Assembly (NCBI RefSeq): GCF_046115515.1
Contig: NZ_CP175953.1
Length of the DNA: 64,000 bases
Direction: 5' to 3' (one strand)
DNA from: Gracilimonas sp017641085
GTDB taxonomy: Bacteria > Bacteroidota > Rhodothermia > Balneolales > Balneolaceae
The notes beneath the pieces are model-generated. The model did no database searches and was not told the DNA's origin. It was given only the letters and a program-made list of their open reading frames with translations. Of this stretch, positions 8,909 through 17,496 are shown one piece after another. The first letter of the stretch is position 1; every line of letters starts with the position of its first letter. The translations under genes and the position numbers were made by a program.

Positions 8909-8983
8909 AATCCTACAATCCAATAAATCAAGGTTCAAAAACAAAGGAACCTTGATTGGCTTGATTTCGGGATTACCGTGATT
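8909..8983. repeat. Family B palindromic repeat (GGATTACCGTGATT type)
   Basis: The core is a perfect 11-base inverted repeat, AATCAAGGTTC (8926-8936) and GAACCTTGATT (8947-8957), with a 10-base loop. Complementarity continues outward imperfectly to GGATTACCGTGAT on the right. A related unit is present at 41664-41750. It lies just downstream of fliR and could also act as the operon's 3' stem-loop. Confidence 0.7.
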
Positions 8984-9024
8984 TTCATTTAAAGCTCTCG
9001 TAATCGGGACGATGTACCTTTGCC

Positions 9025-9813
9025 TTAAAATTCCAGCGGAGAAATGACACCCATCACTTCCACCAGGAAGTCGTACAGGTGCTGGAACATTAAATCGAAG
9101 GCGGCTGGCAGGTACGGGATGGCGAGCATCAGCAGGGCGATCCCTACACCGAACTTAATGGGAAGGGCGATAAACATCATGTTGGCCTGAGGCATGATCC
9201 GGGCAAAAATAGCCAGCGATACATCCAACAGAAACAGCACAATGATAAACGGAGAGGCAATCTGAACCCCGATCGTAAAAAGGTAGGTCGCTATCTCAAG
9301 CATATACGGACCGGCCAAGTGAATTTGGGCTTCATTAACGGGTATAACCTCAAAGCTTTTTGCCAGCGCACTGATATAGACCTTGTCTCCGTCAATCGAA
9401 AGAAAAACCAACACAGCTATCATACTAAAAAGGTTACTGAGTACAGCACTTTGTTGCTGGGTTGAACTGTCGATCATATTGGCAAAGCTGAGTCCGGTAT
9501 TTAAACTTATAAGCATCCCTGCCATTTCCAATCCTGCAAACACAAGCTGGCCTACCAGCCCAAGAGCCATTCCCACTAATACTTCGAGAATAATGGCCTG
9601 GAAAATAAATAGCGTGCCGTCACTGGCAGAAACGAATGCCCCATCGGCCGGGATGGCAAAGAAAAGCAGAATGGTAGTCGCCATTGCAAAAAACAGCTTA
9701 ATCTGCTTGGGAAAAGCCGCCGAACTGAAAAAAGGTCCGGTCATGATAAGCGCAGCTACCCGGGTAAAAACAAGGAACACCGATAAAATCATATCTACAG
9801 TAAGCGATTCCAT
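9025..9813 (-). CDS. fliR: Flagellar export gate protein FliR
   Basis: 262 residues, typical for FliR, a membrane component of the FliPQR export gate. Hydrophobic segments fill the protein, with the family's early VFTRVAALIMTGPFFSS segment and GLVGQLVFAGLEMAGMLIS in the middle. It is the last gene of the leftward flagellar operon, 46 bases after fliQ. Confidence 0.95.
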   Translation of the reverse strand: MESLTVDMILSVFLVFTRVAALIMTGPFFSSAAFPKQIKLFFAMATTILLFFAIPADGAFVSASDGTLFIFQAIILEVLVGMALGLVGQLVFAGLEMAGMLISLNTGLSFANMIDSSTQQQSAVLSNLFSMIAVLVFLSIDGDKVYISALAKSFEVIPVNEAQIHLAGPYMLEIATYLFTIGVQIASPFIIVLFLLDVSLAIFARIMPQANMMFIALPIKFGVGIALLMLAIPYLPAAFDLMFQHLYDFLVEVMGVISPLEF

Positions 9814-9859
9814 TTACCTACCTCCGGGTTGCTGTTTCGGTGAGCACGAAAGCCTGCGG

Positions 9860-10129
9860 TTATTGGGTAATCTGCGGTATGAAGTCGAACACACGCTGGG
9901 TGAAATCAACCGCAAACTGCAACATGAAGCCAAAAGCGAAAAACAGTACTACTACTACCACTACCATCTTAGGGATATAACTCAGGGTCATTTCCTGAAT
10001 AGAGGTAGCCGCCTGGAAAATGGCGACAGCTAAACCTACGGCAAGCGCTCCAACCATAGCCGGAGAACATAAAACAACTACGGCTGTGAGCATTTCCTGT
10101 AACCAAAAAAGTGCTGTATCTATATTCAT
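9860..10129 (-). CDS. fliQ: Flagellar export gate protein FliQ
   Basis: 89 residues with two membrane helices, the standard FliQ size. The conserved segment LAVAIFQAATSIQEMTLSYI, the FliQ hallmark, links the helices. It follows fliP by 6 bases. Confidence 0.95.
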   Translation of the reverse strand: MNIDTALFWLQEMLTAVVVLCSPAMVGALAVGLAVAIFQAATSIQEMTLSYIPKMVVVVVVLFFAFGFMLQFAVDFTQRVFDFIPQITQ

Positions 10130-10135
10130 TCTTCT

Positions 10136-10960
10136 CTAATTAAAACTTTCAACCAGCGACTGTACCAGCAGGTACCAGCCATCGGTAAGTACAAAAACAA
10201 GGATTTTAAAAGGCAGCGAAACCATCACCGGCGGAAGGAACATAATACCCATTGCCAGCAAGATAGAAGCTACCACAAGGTCTATGACCATAAAGGGCAG
10301 GTAAATCATAAAGCCAATCTGGAAGGCTACCCTAAGCTCGCTTAGCACATAGGCCGGTACGGCTACATAAAGTGGCAGGGTTTCAATATCATCCACGCTT
10401 TGAATTTCCGCCATGTCCATAAAATACAGCAGGTCCTGATCTGATGTCTGCCGAACCATAAACTCCTTGAGCGGAACCGCAGCTGCCCCCAGTGCTTCCA
10501 TTTGCGTCATTTCTTCGTTGATATACGGCTGAATGGCTTCCTCGTTCATCCGGTCAAATGTGGGCTTCATAATGAAAATAGTGAGGAATAATGCCAGCCC
10601 TACCAACACCTGGTTGGGCGGAGATTGCTGTGTACCCAACCCCATCCGCAAAAAGAAAAACACCACGATAATCCTGGTAAAGCTGGTCATCATGGTGATG
10701 AAAGCCGATCCGAATGAAAGTACTGTGATTAAAATCAGTGCCTGAATCGGCAAGGTAAAATCTTCGTCCTGGGCCGTTGCGCCGGTGTTTCCAATCGATA
10801 GATCGATTTGCGGAATGGCTTGAATAAACATAGGGCTTGTTACCGAAGCCAGGTTAAGCGGCGCTGCCTCAGAAGACGACGGCATGGCAACAAACAGGGC
10901 GGCCATTACCATAAAAACCTTCGCAAACAACGAACTTTTAAGTTTCAACTTCGACATCAT
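10136..10960 (-). CDS. fliP: Flagellar export gate protein FliP
   Basis: 274 residues. An N-terminal signal peptide (about 1-32, ending SSSEAA) precedes the mature protein, as is usual for FliP. Conserved segments include MMTSFTRIIVVFFFLRMGLG, the PPNQVLVGLALFLT helix and GFMIYLPFMVIDLVVASILL. It forms the core of the export channel with FliQ and FliR. It begins one base after the fliO stop. The start has two adjacent ATG codons. Confidence 0.96.
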   Translation of the reverse strand: MMSKLKLKSSLFAKVFMVMAALFVAMPSSSEAAPLNLASVTSPMFIQAIPQIDLSIGNTGATAQDEDFTLPIQALILITVLSFGSAFITMMTSFTRIIVVFFFLRMGLGTQQSPPNQVLVGLALFLTIFIMKPTFDRMNEEAIQPYINEEMTQMEALGAAAVPLKEFMVRQTSDQDLLYFMDMAEIQSVDDIETLPLYVAVPAYVLSELRVAFQIGFMIYLPFMVIDLVVASILLAMGIMFLPPVMVSLPFKILVFVLTDGWYLLVQSLVESFN

Positions 10961-10961
10961 C

Positions 10962-11543
10962 TTAGTTCTTGAACATTTTATAGAGTGATTTAAAATCAGC
11001 GGAACCGTTTTTGATCTCTGCTATTTCTTCCAAGCCTTCGTTTTCATTCCACTCTGATTTAGGGATGCGATGCAGTAAATTCAGCGATCCTGCGGTCATT
11101 CCCATCACCCACACCTCATTATTAATTTCTACAAACTTCAGCTGTGCTCCTTGCCCCAGAATATGTTCTCCCAAGTCCCGCCCATCTTGTTTTTGCTGGG
11201 TTGAACCGGACTTTTTTCTTGCCCAAAACCAAACCAGTCCCAGCATCCCCATCATAACCAGGAAGGTGGTAAATGCATTTTGAAAAACGGTGTCTTCCCC
11301 GGCATTTTCCGGCTCTGCAGCTGATACTTCAACTTCAGCGGTTTTCTGCCCCAGGCTTGTTTTCAAACCCTGGGTGCGCTCTATTGCTTCGGGATTGGAT
11401 GCAGCCGTTTCAGTGGCTGAGAACTCCATTCGTGATACCAGAAACATCCAGATAACCAACAGGGCCACTGCAAACGCAAGCACGATTTTGAGTACGTTCT
11501 GTGGCTTCTTTTTTGACTGTGAAAGGATTTTGGTGAAGTCCAT
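10962..11543 (-). CDS. fliO: FliO-like flagellar export assembly protein
   Basis: 193 residues. A first membrane helix at about 19-38 is followed by a ~50-residue periplasmic stretch and a second helix at about 88-106. The cytoplasmic part has the weakly conserved FliO pattern (GQGAQLKFVEINNEVWVMGM). FliO assists FliP oligomerisation. The call rests on topology, this motif and the position directly before fliP. The start overlaps the fliN stop by one base (TAATG). Two membrane spans are unusual, as many FliO proteins have one plus a signal-like N-terminus. Confidence 0.82.
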   Translation of the reverse strand: MDFTKILSQSKKKPQNVLKIVLAFAVALLVIWMFLVSRMEFSATETAASNPEAIERTQGLKTSLGQKTAEVEVSAAEPENAGEDTVFQNAFTTFLVMMGMLGLVWFWARKKSGSTQQKQDGRDLGEHILGQGAQLKFVEINNEVWVMGMTAGSLNLLHRIPKSEWNENEGLEEIAEIKNGSADFKSLYKMFKN

Positions 11544-12481
11544 TACGAGAGCTTGGCTAATCGTTGGCGGGTAGTAATCAGGTTTGAGATCCGAACCCCA
11601 AAGTGTTCGTCTACAACTACAACTTCGCCGTGGGCAATACGCTGCCCGTTTACGAGGATATCAACTGGCTCACCGGCCAGCTTCTCTAATTCTATTACAG
11701 AACCTTTTGCAAGCTGAAGTACTTTACCAAGCGGTAATTCGATGCGGCCAAGTTCCACCGACACATCCATTTCCACATCTTTGAGCAGCTCCATGCTGTT
11801 TCCGTCACCGTTTTTAATGGCCGGTGTGGTTTGCTCAAAATCTTCGAACTCAATATAGCGGCCGGATATCACCTCTTCCTGAGCCCCGGCTTTTTCGAGT
11901 TCTTCGGAACCGGATGGGGTAAACTCATTTTCTGTCGGTTCTTCCTGAACTTCCTCTTCAGGTTCTTCTTCTACTTCAACCTGCGCTTCCGGATTCCCGA
12001 ATACTGCGGCTGCTTTAATTTTGTCGTCAGCCAGGCCTTCCACTTCCATCATACCAAAGAAATATTCGGTATGTCCTAATTTGTCTTCCAGCTGCTTAAG
12101 CGCTAATACTTCCAGCTCGCGAAGATCAAATTCCTGCCCGTCTTCTTTCAATTTCTTGGACAGCGTTGTGGAAAGTTCGGACGAAAACTTCATCAGTAAG
12201 TCTTTAGTCACTTCATTGAAGGAGCTTTCATCCACACCCAACATGATACTGGAAAGAATGGCAAACCAGTCTTTATCCAGAATACAGATAAGGTCGGTCT
12301 CGGTGTTTTCATCTCTTGTAAGAATGAAAATATCTTCCTTAACCATTTTCTTCAGAAAATCTTCTGTTGAAATGGCTTCAAAAGAGGTAATCTCAATATT
12401 CGTTTCCTCCAGCAGTACAGAAGTTAAATACTTCTCTATTTCGGGAAGGTTGTTTTGCAGTTGTTCTTGATAGTAATTCAT
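11543..12481 (-). CDS. fliN: Flagellar switch protein FliN with extra N-terminal CheC-like domain (FliY-like)
   Basis: 312 residues, much longer than classical FliN (~100-140). The C-terminal ~85 residues are the SpoA/FliN domain (VSVELGRIELPLGKVLQLAKGSVIEL ... VDILVNGQRIAHGEVVVV). A very acidic linker (about 165-215) precedes it. The N-terminal ~160 residues resemble the CheC-like fold of FliY, but the phosphatase signature ExxN is not seen, so CheY-P hydrolysis is unlikely. It should form the lower C-ring with FliM and FliG. Gene order fliL-M-N-O-P-Q-R is standard. Confidence 0.88.
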   Translation of the reverse strand: MNYYQEQLQNNLPEIEKYLTSVLLEETNIEITSFEAISTEDFLKKMVKEDIFILTRDENTETDLICILDKDWFAILSSIMLGVDESSFNEVTKDLLMKFSSELSTTLSKKLKEDGQEFDLRELEVLALKQLEDKLGHTEYFFGMMEVEGLADDKIKAAAVFGNPEAQVEVEEEPEEEVQEEPTENEFTPSGSEELEKAGAQEEVISGRYIEFEDFEQTTPAIKNGDGNSMELLKDVEMDVSVELGRIELPLGKVLQLAKGSVIELEKLAGEPVDILVNGQRIAHGEVVVVDEHFGVRISNLITTRQRLAKLS

Positions 12482-12483
12482 AG

Positions 12484-13419
12484 TTATACCAGTTCCTGTT
12501 CGTTAATTTCTTCGAGGAGTTCAAAAATTTTGACCGCTCTGTGTCCCTGTATAACTCCGGGATATGCGGTCATTTTCTTTACGCCATTCACGCGTATTTC
12601 CAGCGGCTTGTCCGATTTTTGCCGCAGCGGGATGGTATCGCCTTCTTTTAGATTCATGATTTCATCCAGGGTGAGCCGGGTAGTTCCCAGCAGCGACTGA
12701 ATGCGGATATTGGCTTTCTCCAGGGTTCGCTTATAGGACTCCATTTCTTCTTCCGAAAGCCGTTCTTTGCGAGAGTTCACCCCCTTTTTCATGATCGTAT
12801 CGTTCATCGCCTTTTTGAGCAGGCTGTAGGAATAGGAAATGCCGATCTGAATTTTTTGCCCGCCGAGATCTACTTCAAACTTCACCACAATGTTAGGGTC
12901 CACTGCAGCCAGGTTCAGATTCTCTGGCTTGCTCTCGTACTTTATTCCATCCACCTTAAAATCCATGTACGGCTCCCAGGCCAGCACCACTTCATTGCTG
13001 ATGCTCCCCATGATTCGCGACATGATTTTTTCTTCGATTACCGTAAGGATCCTGCGCTCGCTCAGCTGCTTTTCAGCCCCTCCGCTTTGCCGTTCAATCA
13101 GGTGAATGCAAAATTCAGGAGGAAGCACTACTACCACTTCACCGCCCAACTCGTTAACCTCGAGCAGATAAATCGTACTCGGGCTTTTAATTTCGTGAGC
13201 AAATTCTGATGAGGAAAGCTGATCTACCTTTTGCAGATATACATCTACTTTATAGCGAAGTGAAGAGCTGAGAATACGGCTGAGGTTTCGGGAAAATACT
13301 TCATGAATAGCCTGCAGCGTCCTCATGATTTCCTTACTAAACAGCTTAGGATGTTTGAAATCGTAGGATTCTACATATTTAACATTTCCCAATGTACGCC
13401 TGGGCAGCTTCGATTCCAT
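12484..13419 (-). CDS. fliM: Flagellar motor switch protein FliM, lacking the canonical CheY-binding N-terminus
   Basis: 311 residues. The middle domain and C-terminal SpoA domain are recognisable (HEVFSRNLSRILSSSLRYKV; LGTTRLTLDEIMNLKEGDTI). Unlike typical FliM, the protein starts MESKLPRRTLGNVKYVESYDF and has no LSQxEIDxLL peptide, the docking site for CheY-P. The 25-base gap to fliL contains no alternative in-frame start, so this is not a start-site error. It probably still builds the C-ring; CheY-P contact must be elsewhere. Confidence 0.93.
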   Translation of the reverse strand: MESKLPRRTLGNVKYVESYDFKHPKLFSKEIMRTLQAIHEVFSRNLSRILSSSLRYKVDVYLQKVDQLSSSEFAHEIKSPSTIYLLEVNELGGEVVVVLPPEFCIHLIERQSGGAEKQLSERRILTVIEEKIMSRIMGSISNEVVLAWEPYMDFKVDGIKYESKPENLNLAAVDPNIVVKFEVDLGGQKIQIGISYSYSLLKKAMNDTIMKKGVNSRKERLSEEEMESYKRTLEKANIRIQSLLGTTRLTLDEIMNLKEGDTIPLRQKSDKPLEIRVNGVKKMTAYPGVIQGHRAVKIFELLEEINEQELV

Positions 13420-13444
13420 AAGAGTTTCCGTTCTTGGTTTACGA

Positions 13445-13948
13445 TCATTGCATTACATATTTAGTGAAATACAAATTGCGTACCGAACGTACTCCGATAG
13501 AGGAATTAATTAATCCTGAAAGTTCTCTCCTTAATTCTTCGCGCCCCGCTACCCGGGTAAGTTGGTCAACATTACGTGACGAAAGCGCGTCAATAATTTC
13601 TTGCTTCAGCTTCATCATATTCTCGTCGAGAAGCGAAACATGGTCTTTATCGTCCAATTCAAGGCTTATTTCCACCATCAGGTATCTTTTCCCATAGGTA
13701 TTGGCAGGATTCACCACCATCTCTTCCATTTGATAGGTGCCGTAATCGGACGGACTTTTCTCACTCATTTTAGCAAAAACGGTTGGATAATATTTATCCA
13801 CAATGGCGTACGCCAGAAATCCCTGCCCCACCAGAATGAGAACAAGCAGGAAATATTTTCCGAGCTTAAGAAAATTTGGCCCGCCTTTACGCTTCTTGGC
13901 TTTTATATCCTTTTTGTCCTTTTGGTCGTTTTTATTTTCTGTAGCCAT
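13445..13948 (-). CDS. fliL: Flagellar basal-body associated protein FliL
   Basis: 167 residues: a basic cytoplasmic N-terminus (K-rich, ~25 residues), one membrane helix at about 28-48, and a periplasmic FliL domain with the YLMVEISLELDD strand. FliL rings around the stator and supports motor torque. It is placed between motB and fliM, consistent with a stator role. Confidence 0.93.
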   Translation of the reverse strand: MATENKNDQKDKKDIKAKKRKGGPNFLKLGKYFLLVLILVGQGFLAYAIVDKYYPTVFAKMSEKSPSDYGTYQMEEMVVNPANTYGKRYLMVEISLELDDKDHVSLLDENMMKLKQEIIDALSSRNVDQLTRVAGREELRRELSGLINSSIGVRSVRNLYFTKYVMQ

Positions 13949-13959
13949 GATGGTAACTG

Positions 13960-14715
13960 TTAATTTGTTGATGGATTGTAAACCGGAATAGGCTCATCAA
14001 ATGGCAGCACGGCCTCAAGAGCTCCTCTGGCAATCAGGTCTTTCAGGTAAATTTCAACGCGCCGGTTTTTTCTTCTTCCATCCGTTGTTTCATTTTCCGA
14101 TACGGGGCGGTATTCGCCAAAACTGCTTGCCTTGAAATACTGTGGGTTAATATCCGCCTGAGCCTGAAGATATTGAACCACTGAAACCGACCGGGCTGCT
14201 CCCAAATGCCAGTTTGATTGGAACAACATGTTACTGATAGGCACATTATCGGTATGCCCCTGTACCTCAATATCAATTTCACGCTCTCCCAGAACTTCAG
14301 CAACCTGCTCCAATACGATCTTAGCCTCCGGCAATAATTCGGAAGAACCACTTTCAAATGTCAGCGAATCACTCAGGGTGATTTTAACTCCGTCCTGCAG
14401 TAGCTGAATATCCACTTCGGAGGCTACATCCTGCTCATGCAAAAAATCGGCAAAGGCTTCCCATCGCTCCATTTGCTCTTCCATCATTTGCTCGAGCTGC
14501 TCGGGTTCTATTTTATTCTCAATACTTTCTACGGCCGCCTGAGATTCCGGCAGGAAGCCCGCATTCTTCTGGAAGTATTGTATAAAACTGTTAAACGATG
14601 TTTTCTCAACACCGGAAGTCATGGTATATAGCAACACAAAGAACGTGAGAATCAACGTCACAAGGTCACTATAGGTCACTAACCAGCCTTGAGAATCTCC
14701 TTCAGATTTTCCCAT
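13960..14715 (-). CDS. motB: Flagellar stator protein MotB
   Basis: 251 residues. The single N-terminal membrane helix carries the proton/sodium-binding aspartate (TYSDLVTLILTFFVLLYT, D17), and the C-terminal OmpA/peptidoglycan-binding domain includes IEVQGHTDNVPIS and RRVEIYL. The cytoplasmic N-tail is short, about 12 residues. The start overlaps the 3' end of motA by 37 bases. Confidence 0.95.
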   Translation of the reverse strand: MGKSEGDSQGWLVTYSDLVTLILTFFVLLYTMTSGVEKTSFNSFIQYFQKNAGFLPESQAAVESIENKIEPEQLEQMMEEQMERWEAFADFLHEQDVASEVDIQLLQDGVKITLSDSLTFESGSSELLPEAKIVLEQVAEVLGEREIDIEVQGHTDNVPISNMLFQSNWHLGAARSVSVVQYLQAQADINPQYFKASSFGEYRPVSENETTDGRRKNRRVEIYLKDLIARGALEAVLPFDEPIPVYNPSTN

Positions 14716-15557
14716 TCTTTATCCTGTTGTTCGATCCAAAGTTTGTAAAACTTCTCGTCTCGTTGTTTGATGATCTTTAATTCTTCATGGTGTTTCACAT
14801 ACTCGGCCCGGCTGTGCGGATCAATATGGATCAGCATTTTCTTTTCCATGATGCGGGGATTTTCACCGGCAACGATAGACAAAATGCCCACCCGGAACAT
14901 CCGCTTTCGGTTCAAATCAATTTCACTCAAATACTCTAATTTAGCTGCCAACGGACCCACGATCATATTGGCGAACATACTTCCATATAGTGTAGTCAAA
15001 AGGGCCACTGCCATACCGGCCCCAAGCGCTTCCGGATCCGAAATATTCTGAAGCATCAATACCAGCCCTACAATGGTCCCAATCATTCCGAAGGCTGGTC
15101 CGTAGGTAGCCAGTGAATTCATAACACCGGCTGCAAGTTCTAAATCCCGCTCTGCTCCTTTAATTTCATCGGCAAGAATGCTATCCAGGCTTTCCTCTTT
15201 GAAACCGTCAACCGCCAGCTGAAGACCGTTCTTCAGATAGTCATCTTTTAAGTGTTTGATGTCGTTATCCAGAATCAACAATCCACCGGTTCTAACACGC
15301 CGGGCAAACATACTGAGCAGCTCCATGTCGGTTCGGAGGTCGATAGAGGTCACTTTCATTAATCCCATGAAAGTTTTAAAACTCGTTTTGATGTCATCAA
15401 TGCTGAAGCTGATCATGGTTGAAGCCATCGCCCCACCAACCACAATAAAAAGAGAAGACAAACTCAAGAATATGAGAATACTGCCTTCCATCATGATGGA
15501 ACCGATGATCAGGGTGAACCCAATAACTAAACCTATGATTGTTGAACGATCTAACAT
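14679..15557 (-). CDS. motA: Flagellar stator protein MotA
   Basis: 292 residues with four membrane helices in the MotA/TolQ/ExbB fold; the third and fourth helices are clear (ATYGPAFGMIGTIVGLVLML; GMAVALLTTLYGSMFANMIV). It forms the ion-conducting stator with MotB. The gene is 225 bases downstream of flgE; a terminator-like stem-loop and a weak sigma-28-like motif lie in that gap, so motAB could be transcribed separately as well as by read-through. Confidence 0.95.
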   Translation of the reverse strand: MLDRSTIIGLVIGFTLIIGSIMMEGSILIFLSLSSLFIVVGGAMASTMISFSIDDIKTSFKTFMGLMKVTSIDLRTDMELLSMFARRVRTGGLLILDNDIKHLKDDYLKNGLQLAVDGFKEESLDSILADEIKGAERDLELAAGVMNSLATYGPAFGMIGTIVGLVLMLQNISDPEALGAGMAVALLTTLYGSMFANMIVGPLAAKLEYLSEIDLNRKRMFRVGILSIVAGENPRIMEKKMLIHIDPHSRAEYVKHHEELKIIKQRDEKFYKLWIEQQDKEWENLKEILKAG

Positions 15558-15654
15558 ATTTCCTTTATCGGTATATGGGTAAAAATCTTAAGAGGATATC
15601 CCCCTGTTTTTCTAAAAGTGTACAGGAACTCATCTGTAATGCGATATAGGATTG

Positions 15655-15680
15655 GTATCGGCATTTTTTAAAAGTTCATA
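15655..15680 (-). promoter_or_regulatory. Weak sigma-28-like promoter candidate before motA
   Basis: The minus strand reads TATG, then 14 bases, then GCCGATAC (7 of 8 matches to the FliA -10 GCCGATAA). The spacing equals that of the better candidates before the che operon and cheW. Predicted start is about 90 bases before motA. Confidence 0.35.
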
Positions 15681-15687
15681 AGCAAAA

Positions 15688-15740
15688 AAAGCTCCACCCC
15701 CATAATTGATCTACAGACCAATTTCTGTGAGCAGAGCTTT
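15688..15740 (-). terminator. Possible terminator after flgE
   Basis: On the minus strand an AAAGCTC / GAGCTTT inverted repeat with a long (~39-base) loop ends in a run of seven T. The long loop lowers confidence; it might be partial termination inside the flagellar run. Confidence 0.4.
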
Positions 15741-15782
15741 AACCTTAACTATGAAAAATTAGCTACGTTATCGTTTGGCTAA

Positions 15783-17405
15783 TTACCTTTTCAGATTTAC
15801 TGCTTCTGTCAACATTTCGTCAGAAGTTGTGATTACCCGAGCGTTTGACTGATAGGCTCGCTGTGAGGTAATCATATTTGTGAATTCTTTAGCCAGGTCA
15901 ACATTTGATCCTTCCAAAGAACCGGAGTTAATAGCTGTTCCGGCAAAGCTATCGGCTGTGTTTACAAACATTTCGCCGGCAGCTGAGGTAGCACGGAACA
16001 ATCCGCTTCCTACCATTTCAAGTCCATTCTGGTTTTGAACCTGCGCAAGAGCAAGCTGCGCCAAAACGGTGCTGTTTCCGTTGTCATAAATTCCCTGAAC
16101 CTGTCCGGCTCCATCAATGGCAACATCAATCAGCTGACCCTGAGTGTAACCGTCCTGGCTAATCACCTTAGCAGAATTGGATCCTGCATATTGTGTGAAC
16201 CGGGTTCCTGTTTGGGAATCACCGAGGTTTACGGAGAAGCTGGATGTGCTCGCTCCTCTACCCGGGTCAAAAGTCATGTTCAGCATATCATCGGAAGAAA
16301 GCTGGCCGAGTTCATCAAACGTAACGGTTCCGGAAGCTCCGCTTGTGATGGTTTCGCCATCAAGGAAACGGGCGTCGTATTGCCATTCGTTGGTTCCAAC
16401 CTGTGTGAACTCAAGCATCAGTGAGTGAGCCTGACCAAGATCATCATACACCGTGGTACTCATGGTTTGTGTGTTGGTTTGGCCTTCCTGAATGGTTTGC
16501 AGTCCCGGGAAGTTGATGTCTCCCGCTCCGGTTACCGATACATTAGAAATATCGAGCTCACTGTCGCCCATGGTAGCAGAGCGCAGGTTCATCATTCCGT
16601 CAATCAGCGAAAGCTGGCCTTCAGCCGATGTTAATCCGCTGTTGAAGCTGTTAATCATATCTCCAACTGTGTCACCGGCAGAATAGGTATGAGAGATAGT
16701 TGCAGTCGTTCCGTCGTTTAATGTAACGTCGAACGAAATTACATCACCGGCAGATAGATCCGTCAGTGTTTGGCTGAGATCGTTTATAGGAGTTGATGCT
16801 GTTGCATTGTCCCCGGTTGCGGTGGTAAATCCACTTTGAGCTTGCAGTACTTTGCTAACGCTGGTTCCTGCATTCAGGTTACCGGCAAGCGTTACGTTAT
16901 CTGTTTTCTTTGGAGGAAGTACGTTTTCAAAATCGATACGAACATCTTCAGCAGTACCGCCGCCTAAAATGTTTCCGGCACTGTCAGCGATGTATCCCTG
17001 AACCGAACGTCCGGCCTGATCAACCAGCATACCATCTTTGTTAAACACAAAGTTACCGGCTCGGGTCATCAGGTTTTCACCTCCGTCTGATACCATAAAG
17101 TATCCTTCGCCTTCTATGGCTAAATCGGTGGATCGGCCTGTGCTTTGCATCGCGCCCTGGCTAAAATCGCGACTGATGGAAGATACACGCACTCCCAACC
17201 CAACCTGGTTGCTCAGCTGTGGGGAGGAATCTCCGCCTCCGCCTGCACGGCCTAAACGCTCACTCATCATCTCAGCAAAAGTAACCGATGATGATTTGTA
17301 GCCCGCCGTTTCTACGTTTGCGATGTTATTACCTATAACATCCATTTTGGTTTGAAATGCTCTCAAACCGCTAACACCTGAATTTAAAGATTTGACTAAT
17401 GACAT
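15783..17405 (-). CDS. flgE: Flagellar hook protein FlgE
   Basis: 540 residues. The conserved N-terminal rod/hook motif (MDVIGNNIANVETAGYKSSS) and the C-terminal coiled-coil motif (NVDLAKEFTNMITSQRAYQS) frame a long, Gly/Thr/Ser-rich middle domain that forms the exposed hook surface. The GEGYFMVSDGG segment is also present. It follows flgD by 91 bases, with a good AGGAG site before the ATG. Confidence 0.96.
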   Translation of the reverse strand: MSLVKSLNSGVSGLRAFQTKMDVIGNNIANVETAGYKSSSVTFAEMMSERLGRAGGGGDSSPQLSNQVGLGVRVSSISRDFSQGAMQSTGRSTDLAIEGEGYFMVSDGGENLMTRAGNFVFNKDGMLVDQAGRSVQGYIADSAGNILGGGTAEDVRIDFENVLPPKKTDNVTLAGNLNAGTSVSKVLQAQSGFTTATGDNATASTPINDLSQTLTDLSAGDVISFDVTLNDGTTATISHTYSAGDTVGDMINSFNSGLTSAEGQLSLIDGMMNLRSATMGDSELDISNVSVTGAGDINFPGLQTIQEGQTNTQTMSTTVYDDLGQAHSLMLEFTQVGTNEWQYDARFLDGETITSGASGTVTFDELGQLSSDDMLNMTFDPGRGASTSSFSVNLGDSQTGTRFTQYAGSNSAKVISQDGYTQGQLIDVAIDGAGQVQGIYDNGNSTVLAQLALAQVQNQNGLEMVGSGLFRATSAAGEMFVNTADSFAGTAINSGSLEGSNVDLAKEFTNMITSQRAYQSNARVITTSDEMLTEAVNLKR

Positions 17406-17496
17406 AAGTTATCTCCTGTCTTTTTGAAAATTGCAGCCTTTAGTACTGCCGGGCGATGCTACGCGATGCCCTTTTTGTTTTTTTGATTAATTACGT

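Noticed and set aside
9383..10033. 216-residue frame on the plus strand opposite fliR/fliQ
   Set aside because: Shadow of membrane-protein genes, no ribosome-binding site, low-complexity composition.
13794..13802. TTATCCACA DnaA-box sequence
   Set aside because: Single copy inside fliL coding sequence with no neighbouring boxes; expected by chance.
17406..17480. GG-N10-GC pattern before flgE
   Set aside because: Only the dinucleotides match; the flanking bases do not fit sigma-54.
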